Program-made: the position numbers and the translations under genes
Notes under the pieces: generated by a model
The model's database searches: none
What the model was told of the DNA's origin: nothing
The model's input: only the letters and a program-made list of their open reading frames with translations
Shown here: positions 9,469-17,828 of the stretch, one piece after another
Layout of the letters: each line of letters opens with the position of its first letter
Numbering within the stretch: the first letter of the stretch is position 1
Assembly (NCBI GenBank): GCA_009746045.1
Contig: RPFO01000115.1
Span: 1,202,734-1,266,733, forward strand
DNA from: Mesostigma viride
Lineage: Eukaryota > Streptophyta > Mesostigmatophyceae > Mesostigmatales > Mesostigmataceae
Direction of reading: 5' to 3'
DNA: 64,000 nucleotides

Positions 9469-11473
9469 GTGCCCGGGCCTCTGCAGCAGGCGGCCCTAGA
9501 TGGGATCGATGATGCTTGCAGGTCCTTTGTCCGCCGGAACGGTGGTTCCGTAGCGGCAATGGCAGGATCTGTAGTGGATGGGGGTGAATATGCTGAAGGA
9601 GCCCCTTACGAGCCGTTAGTGGCCGCACGCTTGGCCTTGCCTGGTCCGGGGGAAGGTGGCCAAGTGGATGTGCTGAACTTACTACCCCCCTCTTGGGGAG
9701 CAATTTTGAATGATGAGAGTAGGATGGTACGGACGCTGAGCCCAGCAGAGCGGATCTTGCAGAAGTCGATGCGGATCTCGCGGGGGTGTAGCATGGAGGA
9801 GTTCGCGCGGGTTTGCACGGTGTGTGTGGAGAGGGGGATTTTGGGTGGATTTTTTGAGGAGGAGCCGCCTATGGTGAACGGTACTTTTGGGGTCGGAAAG
9901 CCCGACGGCCGTATACGGCTGATTGTGGACAACCGGCGTGGCAACATGCCACTACCAGATCCTATGCCCGCTTTTTTACCACACCTTGGCGTGATTTGCG
10001 ATTTGCCCACGCGCGCTGGGGAGGATGTTTTTGGGGGCGTATCAGATTTGGATTCGTACTACAACAGACTCCGCCTGCCAGTTTGGATGCGGCGGTACTG
10101 TGCGTGGATGCCGGTGTGGTCGGATCTGGTGGGCCTGAGTGGGGCTCGACGGAAGGTGTGGCCGTGGATGTTGTGCTGGCCAATGGGCAACAAGCTGGCC
10201 GTCGCCGTAGCCCAGTGTGTGCATCAGTCTGTGTTGTACCGCTGTGGCCCCGAGCCGCCATTGGAGGCTAGTCGTGGGCTGAGCATCAACATGTCCGCGC
10301 TGATCCTGGTGGCGGAGGCCAACGAGGCGGGGGAGACCGTCCGGCTGACGCTGGAGGAGGACCCTGCTGCGCCCTTGGCGCCCTCGCCGTGCTTCGAATC
10401 TCGGCAGGATCTGGAAGGTATGCATGCTGTGACGATCGATGACCTCCATTTCACCCACTGTGCGTCGGTGGATGGGGTGAATCAGCAGCTAGATCGTGTT
10501 CAGGCTGCCTACGCCGCTGTTGGGCTGGTGCAGAAGTCTGACAAGGTGGTACGGGCGACAGCAGAGCAGACTGGTGTGCAGGCGGGGGTGTCATTCACCA
10601 AAGAGATGGTGACGTGGTGCCTGTTCCTGAGCGTGTGGTGGCAGTTATCGCTGCTACTCATAGAATCTTAGATCGCGGGTTTACATACTACCGCGAACTT
10701 AGTTCTGTGCTTGGGAAGTGGGTGTGGATGCATCTGCTGTGCCGCCCCATGCTTTCGGTGTGGTCTGAGACGTACCGGCTGCTAGCAGCAATGAATGCCT
10801 CCCTGCCTGGGCGCCGCTGGCGCCTCCCTGCGGGGGCCCGCCAGGAGCTTCAGGCGGCGATCGACCTGGCCCCCTTTTTGAGGGCGGCCAGGGCCCGGCC
10901 CCTTTCTGACCGGGTCGTCGCAAGTGATGCGAGCGGCTCCGGCGGTGGGGTGGTCTACAGGGACCTGCCTGGGGCCGATTGTGCCCGGCTGGCGACCCGG
11001 CGCGAAGCGCGGGGGTGGCGGACGACAGCTTTAATGTCTGGGGAGGACTGGGACCTGGAGCGCATGGAGGAGGGGGACTACAGCCTGCTGGATAGTGGCC
11101 ACTGGCGAACGGCACTGTCCTACCGGTGGCGGGGGCAGCCTAACCACATCAACGTCAAGGAGGCGATTGCTGCGACACAGGGGGTCGAGTGGTCGTGCCG
11201 GACCAAGGCGTGTCGAGGTAAGCGAGTCGTCCGGCTCGTAGACTCCAGTGCTGTGGTGGGGCGTTTGTCAGAGGGCGGTCGTCTTCCTACCGCCTCAACC
11301 AGCTGGTTCGGCGCTACTGCGCTCTGTCACTGGCTGGCGACACGCAGAGCCACTGGGTCTGGGTGGCTACCGACCACAACCCAGCTGACAAGGCCAGTCG
11401 GCGTGGCGCTTGGATTCCTGACTTGACCCGGTGTGGTGACGTGCATCCCAACCCTGGGCCTGAGGGGCGCGAC
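9469..11473 (+). pseudogene. reverse transcriptase-RNase H of the DIRS-like element, frameshifted
   Basis: RT: GKPDGRIRLIVDNRRGN (fingers), SDLDSYYNRLRLP (motif A, catalytic Asp) and VTIDDLHFTH (motif C, IDD in place of YxDD). A frameshift near 10610 moves sense into the frame reading RELSSVLGKWVWM. RNase H follows with SDASGSGGGVV (first catalytic Asp), VKEAIAA (Glu) and RLVDSSAVV (Asp). After a second shift between about 11270 and 11360 comes WVATDHNPADKASRRG, the NPADxxSR signature seen at the end of the RNase H in these elements. Family knowledge: this polyprotein copies element RNA to DNA. No methyltransferase domain was seen, which fits PAT/Ngaro-like more than classic DIRS1-like groups. 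Confidence 0.85.
11438..11461 (+). other. 2A-like DVHPNPGP motif between RNase H and recombinase
   Basis: In the frame that carries NPADKASRRG, codons 11438-11461 read D-V-H-P-N-P-G-P. The ribosome-skipping 2A consensus is D(V/I)ExNPGP; here the Glu is His. It lies ~27 codons after the RNase H end and before the recombinase N-terminus, where separation of two products would be useful. Activity is inference. Confidence 0.5.
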
Positions 11474-12440
11474 GCCCTCGGGACTTGGCACTTTTGGAAG
11501 GCACAGTCAACCCTGTGTCTACCTTGCCAGCGTACCGGCGTGCGGCGGCTGTCTACGTGGCGTGGGCGCCACCTGGCCCTGTCGACCCAGCTGACGCGGA
11601 AGCCATTTTCTGTGAGTGGATTTCTGCTGTCTACCATGCCAGGGCGGGCGGGGGCGTACCTTATGCCAGCATGCCAAGGCCTGTCTCCACCTGTACTACC
11701 CCGACATTGTTCGGAATTGGGTACTGGCGGACCGCCTGCTAGCAGGTTGGCAGCGGCTTGTTCCGGCTGTCAGCCCTCCGCCTATGCCCTGGCGCCTTTG
11801 CTATTTCACTGCCCTGTTGCTAGTTTCACGTCGACAGGTGCACTTGAGTGCGTTGATTATTATTGCTTTCCAGCAGTATTTACGCATTAGCGAGGCGCTA
11901 GGGCTGCGGGTTCGGGATGTGGCTCATCCCGGCCACCCCCTTCTCGAGCCAGGGCCCATGGTCGGTGCCCTTGTGCTGCGCAACCCCAAAACTGCGCAGG
12001 GGGCGGCCCAGCACGTCCTCGTCCGGGATCCACTTTCTTTGTGGCTCCTGCGACGTCTGACGGCTGGCCAGCCCCCGGAGGCACTCCTCTTTCGGGGCTT
12101 AACGTACAGCCAGGCTAGGCAGCAGTGGGAGGCTGTGCAGGCCCGCATGGGCATCCCAGGGATGTTTTCTTTTCACAGCCTCCGGCATGGGGGGGCGACG
12201 CACGACGCCATCGCTGGCGAGTCGCCGGAGGCCATAGTTAGGTTAAATAGTGCCGGAACCTTTTGCCGCCTGAGGCAAATCGGTCCGTAACACTATTTTG
12301 CCCGGAATAACCACTTCCGAGCACCCAAGTTAATTCGGCCGAATTAACTTGGGTGCTCGGAAGTGGTTATTCCGGGCAAAATAGTGTTACGGACCGATTT
12401 GCCTCAGGCGGCAAAAGGTTCCGGCACTATTTAACCTAAC

Positions 12441-12566
12441 TAAAACCTGGCCTCGTGGAGGGTGGGTTGAATATGAGACATCCGCCTAGGCCACTGAGCA
12501 CGCACCACTAAATGCGCCGGAGCTGTCCGGATTCGAACCCCTGACCTCCAAGGTGCACGGGTTTTA
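12441..12566 (-). repeat. module S1 with pol III B-box-like tRNA 3'-half
   Basis: Read on the minus strand it holds GCACCTTGGAGGTCAGGGG followed by TTCGAATCC. This is a good match to the tRNA T-arm/B box (GGTTCGAATCC) with preceding variable-region-like bases, then diverged sequence. The tRNA 5' half and A box are missing. Ends are TAAAACCTG and its inverted copy. Probably a tRNA- or SINE-derived fragment and not a functional tRNA. Confidence 0.6.
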
Positions 12567-12771
12567 GTTAGGTTAAATAGTGCCGGAACCTTTTGCCGCC
12601 TGAGGCAAATCGGTCCGTCACACTATTTTGCCCGGAATAACCACTTCCGAGCACCCAAGTTAATTCGGCCGAATTAACTTGGGTGCTCGGAAGTGGTTAT
12701 TCCGGGCAAAAATAGTGTTACGGACCGATTTGCCTCAGGCGGCAAAAGGTTCCGGCACTATTTAACGTAAC

Positions 12772-12904
12772 TAAAACCTGTGCACCTTGGAGGTCAGGGG
12801 TTCGAATCCTCACTGAGGCAGCTCCGGCGCATTTGGTGGTGCGTGCTCAGCGGCCTAGGCGGATGTCTCGGGCTCTTCGTCCCCCTCCACGAGGCCAGGT
12901 TTTA
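12772..12904 (+). repeat. module S2, inverted copy of S1, with B-box-like tRNA 3'-half
   Basis: Same module as S1 in the other orientation. After GGTTCGAATCC it continues TCACTGAGGCA, which would give a T-stem 3' strand and an acceptor-like CTGAGGCA. S1 lacks this acceptor-like part, so S2 is the less decayed copy. Confidence 0.6.
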
Positions 12905-13470
12905 GTTACGTTAAATAGTGCCGGAACCTTTTGCCGCCTGAGGCAAATCGGTCCGTAACACTATTTTGCCCGGAATAACCACTTCCGAGCACCCAAGTTA
13001 ATTCGGCCGAATTAACTTGGGTGCTCGGAAGTGGTTATTCCGGGCAAAATAGTGTTACGGACCGATTTGCCTCAGGCGGCAAAAGGTTCCGGCACTATTT
13101 AACGTAACTGCCATCCAGCTGCGCGGCCGGTGGGCTTCGGCCCTCTCGGTCACGCGCTACATTGGCCTCCACCGCAGCCTCCTGGGGCGCGACATCCCAC
13201 CCGCCCTCTGGGCTCAGGCCCTGGGTTTTGACCCAGCGGCGTTCCGGCGCCACTTCGGTGGCGTCGTGTTTTGACGTCCTCCTGTTTTTATCTCTCGTCT
13301 TTTAGCTATCAACTGACCTCACCCTTGTGTGGGAGGTCAGGGGGAAATGGTTTAACTAACCCGAGGGTGAACCTGGGTTGGGACAAAGTACCCCCATAGC
13401 TAGGTAGTTTTAAGTTTTCTTTTTTGCATGTCCTACGTATTTTTCGGCTGTTAGCCATGTAAGGAGATGT

Positions 13471-13667
13471 GGGTAGAGCAGGGGCACAGCTGCTGTGGGC
13501 TGGCCCTGCACATTCACATAGTGTGCTCACCCTAGCATACAGATGGCCGTGTTGCCATCTGGTAGACATGTCTGTGTTATTCCACCGTATAGAGCTAGCA
13601 CACATATTGTAATAAATTTGATGTTTTGTGGTGATGCATGCAAAGCAAGGCAAGGCCAGAAATGGAT
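13471..13667 (+). repeat. split direct repeat B1
   Basis: 197 bp, identical by eye to B2 at 13900-14096. Contains AATAAATTTGATGTTTTGTGG, a possible polyadenylation region for the element transcript. Confidence 0.9.
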
Positions 13668-13875
13668 TTGGTGAGCTATGCTCATTTTATCTATGACTAA
13701 CCTGCTGAGCGGAGAATGCAACGCCGTATAGCACCAAAGGAAAAAATAATTTTAGAAAAAAATATTTTTTGTGCTGGCACCCGTACCCCAGCCACCCAGG
13801 TAGGGGTTGGCTGGAGAGGTGGTTGCTATAAAGGGTGGGCTTCCATTCTAGGGAAGCAGGTTGTTTCTTTTGCCT
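13666..13875 (+). repeat. split direct repeat A2
   Basis: 210 bp, identical by eye to A1. It abuts B1 directly, as expected for the internal B1A2 junction that forms on circularisation. Confidence 0.9.
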
Positions 13876-13899
13876 CCCACCCACCCACCCTGGCAAAAG

Positions 13900-14096
13900 G
13901 GGTAGAGCAGGGGCACAGCTGCTGTGGGCTGGCCCTGCACATTCACATAGTGTGCTCACCCTAGCATACAGATGGCCGTGTTGCCATCTGGTAGACATGT
14001 CTGTGTTATTCCACCGTATAGAGCTAGCACACATATTGTAATAAATTTGATGTTTTGTGGTGATGCATGCAAAGCAAGGCAAGGCCAGAAATGGAT
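13900..14096 (+). repeat. split direct repeat B2, 3' end of the element
   Basis: Identical by eye to B1. It is separated from A2 by 24 nt containing CCCACCCACCCACC. Confidence 0.9.
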
Positions 14097-14160
14097 ATAA
14101 TATTTTTTTAATAAATTAATGTTTATTTAAAACGTATCATTTTATTCCTTCGCGCAGGAA

Positions 14161-14361
14161 ATGGTGGAGGTTGAGGAGAGTTCGCCCAAAAGGCAAAGGA
14201 CCGACACAGTTCGACGAAATGGAAGGAGTCTTCCATTGTACATCAAAAAAATAGTTGAGGATTACTGGCTCGCTTCCGATTCCACTCCTCGTCCGAGATC
14301 GGTCGTACCAGACATTGTGAAAGTCTGGAAGGTTTCAGAACATCAATCGCATATTGAATAG
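14161..14361 (+). CDS. small hypothetical protein with NLS-like run
   Basis: The ATG lies 3 nt after a CGCGCAG acceptor-like sequence, the pattern seen before other ORFs of this locus. The 66 residues comprise an acidic start, SPKRQRTD (nuclear-localisation-like) and YIKKIVEDYW. Layout (acid, basic cluster, helix with IKK) resembles the 7657 ORF, so the two may be related. The function is unknown. AATAAA-like sequences follow at about 14430. Confidence 0.4.
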   Translation: MVEVEESSPKRQRTDTVRRNGRSLPLYIKKIVEDYWLASDSTPRPRSVVPDIVKVWKVSEHQSHIE

Positions 14362-14771
14362 ATCATCTAATACCGCAATGTTGCTGTACAAGTTGCGCCT
14401 TCTTTGTGCCAAATTTAAACCTTCGTATTAATAAACAAGTACAATAAAAAATTTCAAAACGTTTTTTGAATTTTATTTTCCGGGGCCGGTTAATGATATG
14501 AGTTGCGCCCGCCGGCGTTTCTCTGGTGTTGAATGCCCCCCTCTACATACACATTATATTGTCTGGACATTCGTATGTAGTGACAATCGTAGTCGATGTG
14601 ATTGCCATTCGTTTGTACGTAGAAAGTGGTTGTTGAGGAAGTTGCGCCCCAGGGCGTTTCTTTGTTGCATTTTCTTCAAATTTTAGCTCGCATAAATAGA
14701 TGAAGATGACTTAATGCCAGTTTTTTTTAATAATATAAACTACTCGCGGCCGGTATGTTCTGGTTTCGCAG

Positions 14772-15197
14772 ATGTCCAGTCTGACGGTCGACATAAGGGG
14801 ACGTCCATATCAGGACGCTGTTTTCCGGATTTTTGAGAAGGATCCCGAAAAGAAGTGCCGGGATAGGAAATGTAAAAAGCTGTCAATTACCGACATGGGT
14901 CTGTGTGGGGAACACATCGTAGCTTTTGGAAAGGACATGATTTCCCGTCATTTGCAACAATACGTTGACAACAATTGTGTGGGAGGGGCGCAGATGGACG
15001 TCCTTCTTGAGGATGGAGTGGACGGAGCCAAAAGGGCTGTAATTCGGCTGTCGGAAATGGATGATGACAAAGAGGACGTGAACATTCGCCTTAAGAGGCA
15101 CGACGATAACACGGCCGATTGTGTGTTTGGGTCTCGAGGAGTGGCGGATGAGAGGCAGGTCTTCCATGATGCCGCGGAGAAGGTGGTGAATGGATGA
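14772..15197 (+). CDS. Cys/His-cluster hypothetical protein
   Basis: The ATG is immediately after GGTTTCGCAG. The 141-residue ORF has CRDRKC-x10-CGEH (CxxxxC-x10-CxxH, a plausible zinc site), the same spacing type as the 6974 ORF, then a hydrophobic/acidic region and an Arg/Asp-rich tail ending VVNG. No named family was recognised. It is followed at once, in an overlapping ATGA, by the 15194 ORF; in a eukaryote this suggests one broken frame rather than two genes. Confidence 0.45.
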   Translation: MSSLTVDIRGRPYQDAVFRIFEKDPEKKCRDRKCKKLSITDMGLCGEHIVAFGKDMISRHLQQYVDNNCVGGAQMDVLLEDGVDGAKRAVIRLSEMDDDKEDVNIRLKRHDDNTADCVFGSRGVADERQVFHDAAEKVVNG

Positions 15198-15463
15198 TGG
15201 GTTGGTCAAATCTTGACGTTCGCATATTCAACCGTCTGACGTCTGATTTCCTTCTCCGGGGAAGTTTCAAGATGGTTGACCGTGCAAGGCAGTCCAGGAA
15301 CCAGGTATCCGTTTCCATGGCCAGTCCGATCGCACGCATGATTGAGGGGGCCCTCTTCCGCGCAACCTTGCCTCGAGATTTCGAAAATACCGTGAAGGGC
15401 TCGACCGAAAATCAGCAGCGATTTCCCATTCGCGAACCACTTATGGGTCGACGGAGGTGGTAA
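15194..15463 (+). CDS. basic hypothetical ORF, probable continuation of 14772
   Basis: 89 residues, MMGWSNLDVRIFNRL to EPLMGRRRW, with Arg/Phe-rich helices. It overlaps the preceding stop by 4 nt in another frame, so it may be the C-terminal half of a frameshifted or spliced protein. No domain was recognised. Confidence 0.35.
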   Translation: MMGWSNLDVRIFNRLTSDFLLRGSFKMVDRARQSRNQVSVSMASPIARMIEGALFRATLPRDFENTVKGSTENQQRFPIREPLMGRRRW

Positions 15464-15726
15464 CGGAATTTTTTTGCATTTCCTTGCCAATTGATTCTTT
15501 ATGAGGGACATAGAGTTGTTTGTATAGAGAGTGAATTGACGAAAGTTGCGACGGCGGTCGCATCTTTTAGTGCGTCGTTCTCTTGTTATGAATCTCTGTT
15601 CATTCTGAATTATAACGTTGTTTGTACCTTGACATAATGATGCATTTTTTGTATTGAGTTGCGACGTGGGGCGCATCTTCCTGCTGACTCGTATGTTTTT
15701 TCCAATTTTTTTGTTTTGTGTTGCAG

Positions 15727-16400
15727 ATGGAAAAGGGCGGCCCTACATCGCAGGTGGTCGGCGACTCTCCCCCTAGGGGGGAAGGGTCAGAAGGGCAACC
15801 AGTTCAGGCCCAAGGCGCCTCCCACAACAGCCTCCTCACAAGCGTGCAAGGGAGGGCACGCCGCCCCCAATGGTGGAATCTGGTGTCAGCTTTGCCGCGG
15901 TCACTGGGAAGGATGAGTACCACGGTGGTCTGAGATGGTGGACGATCCGGTTAAGCGGATTCAGATTGAGCGGTTTGAGCGACTCGCGAATGGCACTCGT
16001 GAACAGCAATTCGCGCTGTACCAAGACATCCTTAATGACAAACCTGAAGTCGCCAAGGTGCCTTATACCTCCAAGCGCACATTCATGCCTCGTTTCGAAA
16101 CCCTGCTCCAGCAGGAGCTAAGGTTGCGTCGGTTGGCTCAGAATGCGCCAGAGACAGTAGCCGCCGCGCCCTCCCATGCCGCGCCTGCCGCAGTAGCCCA
16201 AAAGAGGGGGGAGAGTGTGCACGAGTCGGCCGCAGTGCCCTCAACCGCAAGGGATCCCCCCGCGACTTCCAAGCCGGTCGCGACGGGCGATATGCCCCCG
16301 CCGCGGCAGAGGGGAAGGGGGAAGGGGGTCGATGGAGGGGAAGTCCTCGATGTTTTCGATATGACGCTGGGCAATTTGGAAGGTGGCGGGCCGATCTTCG
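15727..16400 (+). pseudogene. first exon(s) of an unrecognised multi-exon locus
   Basis: Starts ATGGAAAAGGGC after TTGTGTTGCAG. The opening frame (Gly/Pro/Gln-rich) closes at 15933. From 15935 another frame reads MVDDPVKRIQIERFERLANG...RFETLLQQELRLRRLAQ, a helical basic region, then a disordered Ala/Pro tail ending GGGPIF at a GTAAGT donor at about 16401. Splicing inside the exon or a frameshift is needed to join the parts. No homology was recognised. Confidence 0.35.
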
Positions 16401-16518
16401 TAAGTCTCCGCCCATTAAATTGATGTCGTGAAATACAATACGCATTTTTTTGCAATATTCGCCAGACATGTCATTTCCGACAACTAAGCGGATTTTTACT
16501 TTCCGTTGAAATGTTCGC

Positions 16519-16574
16519 AGGGCCGGCAAGAGGATGTGGTGCAAGAGAAGCCCGCTCAATGGCGGGAAGCACCC
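16519..16574 (+). CDS. candidate short exon
   Basis: Bounded by ATGTTCGCAG on the left and a CCAG/GTACAT donor on the right; 56 nt starting GGCCGGCAAGAGG. A second candidate exon lies at about 16705-16784 between TTTTTACAG and AAGG/GTAAGT. Both are charged and open but too short to classify. Confidence 0.3.
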
Positions 16575-16907
16575 AGGTACATGAGTGCGTCAGATTCCTC
16601 TCCGGTTTACTTGTATTGAAAAGGTTTGCGTGCGTATATCCTTGTTTATTTTTGTAGTAATTTTTTTCTTGTGAATGGACAATCGCGTTTGCTATTTTTA
16701 CAGGGAAGTCCGTTCGAGCAGCAAGAGGGCGGTGACAGGAGGGGAAGTGGATCTTACGGTGGTTCCACTGCAGAGGGGGGAAGGGTAAGTTACCGTTGAC
16801 TTAGTAATCGAAAGTTTAGGTTCGTCCTCAATGGACAGAGTTACGACGGCCGGCGTTTCTCTACACTTTTCTTACATTAAAAATCTTCCGTTGATAATGT
16901 TCTTGCA

Positions 16908-17412
16908 GGAAGCCGGTCGTCAGGGTGGGGCAAATCTCCAGGGAGAGGGGGCTATCGCTGTCGGTGAGCCTGTGTCAGAGGGCGGGTGGAAGCGACGGCG
17001 ATACTGCGAAAATGACACGCTTTAAGGAGCAAGCGGATGCTTATCAACTGAAGAAGTTGGCAAAGTGGGTTGTGGCCGAGGTGAGAACGGAAACAGCCCC
17101 ACCTGAGGTACGGAACCAGATGATGACTCTCCATCAAGTCGCTGAGTTGATCGTGAAGAATGCGTGCCGGCCCGATGGCGCCACACAGCCTGAGGAGATC
17201 CCGAGCGCCAAGGCCTTGATAAAGTGGATGCAGGAGAACCTGTTCGAGGGCAAAGGGAAGGAGAGGAAGTGTAAACTGTTGACGGTGACGGAGAAGGACG
17301 CCAAGACTCTGATCAAGATGTTGAAGGAACACGATGCCCGCCGGGACAAGTCTCCGAAGATCGCGAAGGGGTCGAAGAAAGCGGCTGAAGCAGCAGCGGT
17401 TGAGGGGAATGA
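16908..17412 (+). CDS. candidate exon, Lys/Glu-rich helical protein segment
   Basis: Acceptor TGTTCTTGCAG, donor GGGAATGAG/GTAAGT at about 17412. The long open frame reads KMTRFKEQADAYQLKKLAKWVVAEVRTE...ALIKWMQENLFEGKGKERK...ARRDKSPKIAKGSKKAAEAAAVEG. It looks like a soluble, strongly helical, charged domain. No catalytic motif was recognised. A 22-bp motif copy lies ~50 nt before the acceptor (16839-16860). Confidence 0.4.
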
Positions 17413-17828
17413 GGTAAGTCTACCTCTGTTGTGAGGGGGGCTTTGTTCTTGAGGTCCACGTTTCATGTAGGTTGCGACGGCCGGCGTTTCTCAAGTGTGA
17501 CACTTACTTCCTTTTGTTATGCTTTCCTGATTTCCATCGTTGAGGGAAATGAGCCAAGTGTACCTCTGTTGTGAGGGGGCTTCTTGAGGTTTAGGTTTCA
17601 TCTAGGTTGCGACGGCCGGCGTTTCTCAAGTGTGACACTTTACTTCCTTTCTATGCTTTCCTGATTTTTTCATCATTGTTAAGGGAACGAGGTAAGTATA
17701 CCTCTGTTGTGAGGGGGGCTTTGATGTTGAGGTTCAGGTTTCATGTAGGTTGCGACGGCCGGCGTTTCTCAATCGACATTTACTTTATTCCTTTTGGTTA
17801 TGCTTTCCTGATTTTTTCGCATCACTGC
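17412..17828 (+). repeat. intron carrying three tandem ~140-bp copies of itself
   Basis: After GAGGTAAGT the block TACCTCTGTTGTGAGGGG, the 22-bp motif (17470, 17605, 17748) and CTTCCT...CTTTCCTGATTT are repeated three times. Each unit includes the donor: GAGGTAAGTC, then decayed GAGCCAAGTG, then GAGGTAAGTA. The final acceptor is CATCACTGCAG at 17828. So donor-proximal intron sequence, including the exon-edge GAGGGAAATGAG, has been tandemly duplicated. Confidence 0.75.

Larger units (their letters stand above)
12236..13109. mobile_element. 874-bp composite foldback element, TSD GCCAT
   Basis: Three near-identical ~204-bp palindromes (12237-12440, 12567-12771, 12905-13108) alternate with two ~130-bp modules (12441-12566 and 12772-12904) in opposite orientation, so the whole insert is itself a giant inverted repeat. 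The ends are AGTTA(G/C)GTTAAATAGTG, flanked by the 5-bp duplication GCCAT at 12231-12235 and 13110-13114. Each palindrome centres on TTCGGCCGAA. It encodes no protein, so it must be nonautonomous. Confidence 0.88.
11485..13274 (+). pseudogene. tyrosine recombinase of the DIRS-like element, split by a foldback insertion
   Basis: The N-terminal SAM-like part (EGTVNPVSTLPAYRRAAA) reads in one frame to about 11670 and then shifts. The catalytic part has the first Arg in QQYLRISEALGLRVRD, HSLRHGGATHD (HxxR) near 12173, then after the 874-bp insertion QLRGRWASALSVTRYI with the W position and the nucleophilic Tyr, ending FRRHFGGVVF at 13274. Removing the insertion with one copy of its GCCAT duplication makes the catalytic core continuous (GESPEAI to QLRGRW). 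All five expected catalytic positions are visible, so only the insertion and the N-terminal frameshift break it. Known role: site-specific integration of circular element DNA. Confidence 0.85.
7892..14096 (+). mobile_element. DIRS-like (tyrosine recombinase) retrotransposon with split direct repeats
   Basis: The layout is A1 (7892-8101), gag-like ORF, RT-RNase H, tyrosine recombinase, B1 (13471-13667), A2 (13666-13875), B2 (13900-14096). The A1-[ORFs]-B1A2-B2 order is the split-direct-repeat structure known for Ngaro/PAT/Kangaroo-type elements, which integrate through a circular intermediate using a tyrosine recombinase and make no target duplication. No TSD is seen. By eye the two A copies are identical, as are the two B copies, implying recent insertion or repeat homogenisation, yet the ORFs carry about six frameshifts. 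An 874-bp foldback element is inserted in the recombinase. The host locus resumes on both sides. Confidence 0.9.
14501..15678 (+). repeat. four diverged copies of the 22-bp motif
   Basis: Copies are at 14501 (AGTTGCGCCCGCCGGCGTTT), 14640 (AGTTGCGCCCCAGGGCGTTT), 15544 (AGTTGCGACGGCGGTCGCAT) and 15657 (AGTTGCGACGTGGGGCGCAT). In the last three the central GC-rich half changes while the outer AGTTGCG and TCT stay. All lie outside the ORFs, upstream of acceptor-like sequences. Confidence 0.75.

Noticed and set aside
12441-12904. tRNA genes
   Set aside because: Only the T-arm/B box and part of the acceptor are present; the D-arm, A box and 5' acceptor strand are missing, and the modules are part of the foldback element.
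12236-13109. CRISPR array (repeated palindromes with spacers)
   Set aside because: Units are 204 bp, spacers are inverted copies of each other, and the genome is eukaryotic.
15194-15197. ATGA start/stop overlap as evidence of an operon
   Set aside because: The region has spliceosomal introns; a frameshift or unspliced junction explains it better.
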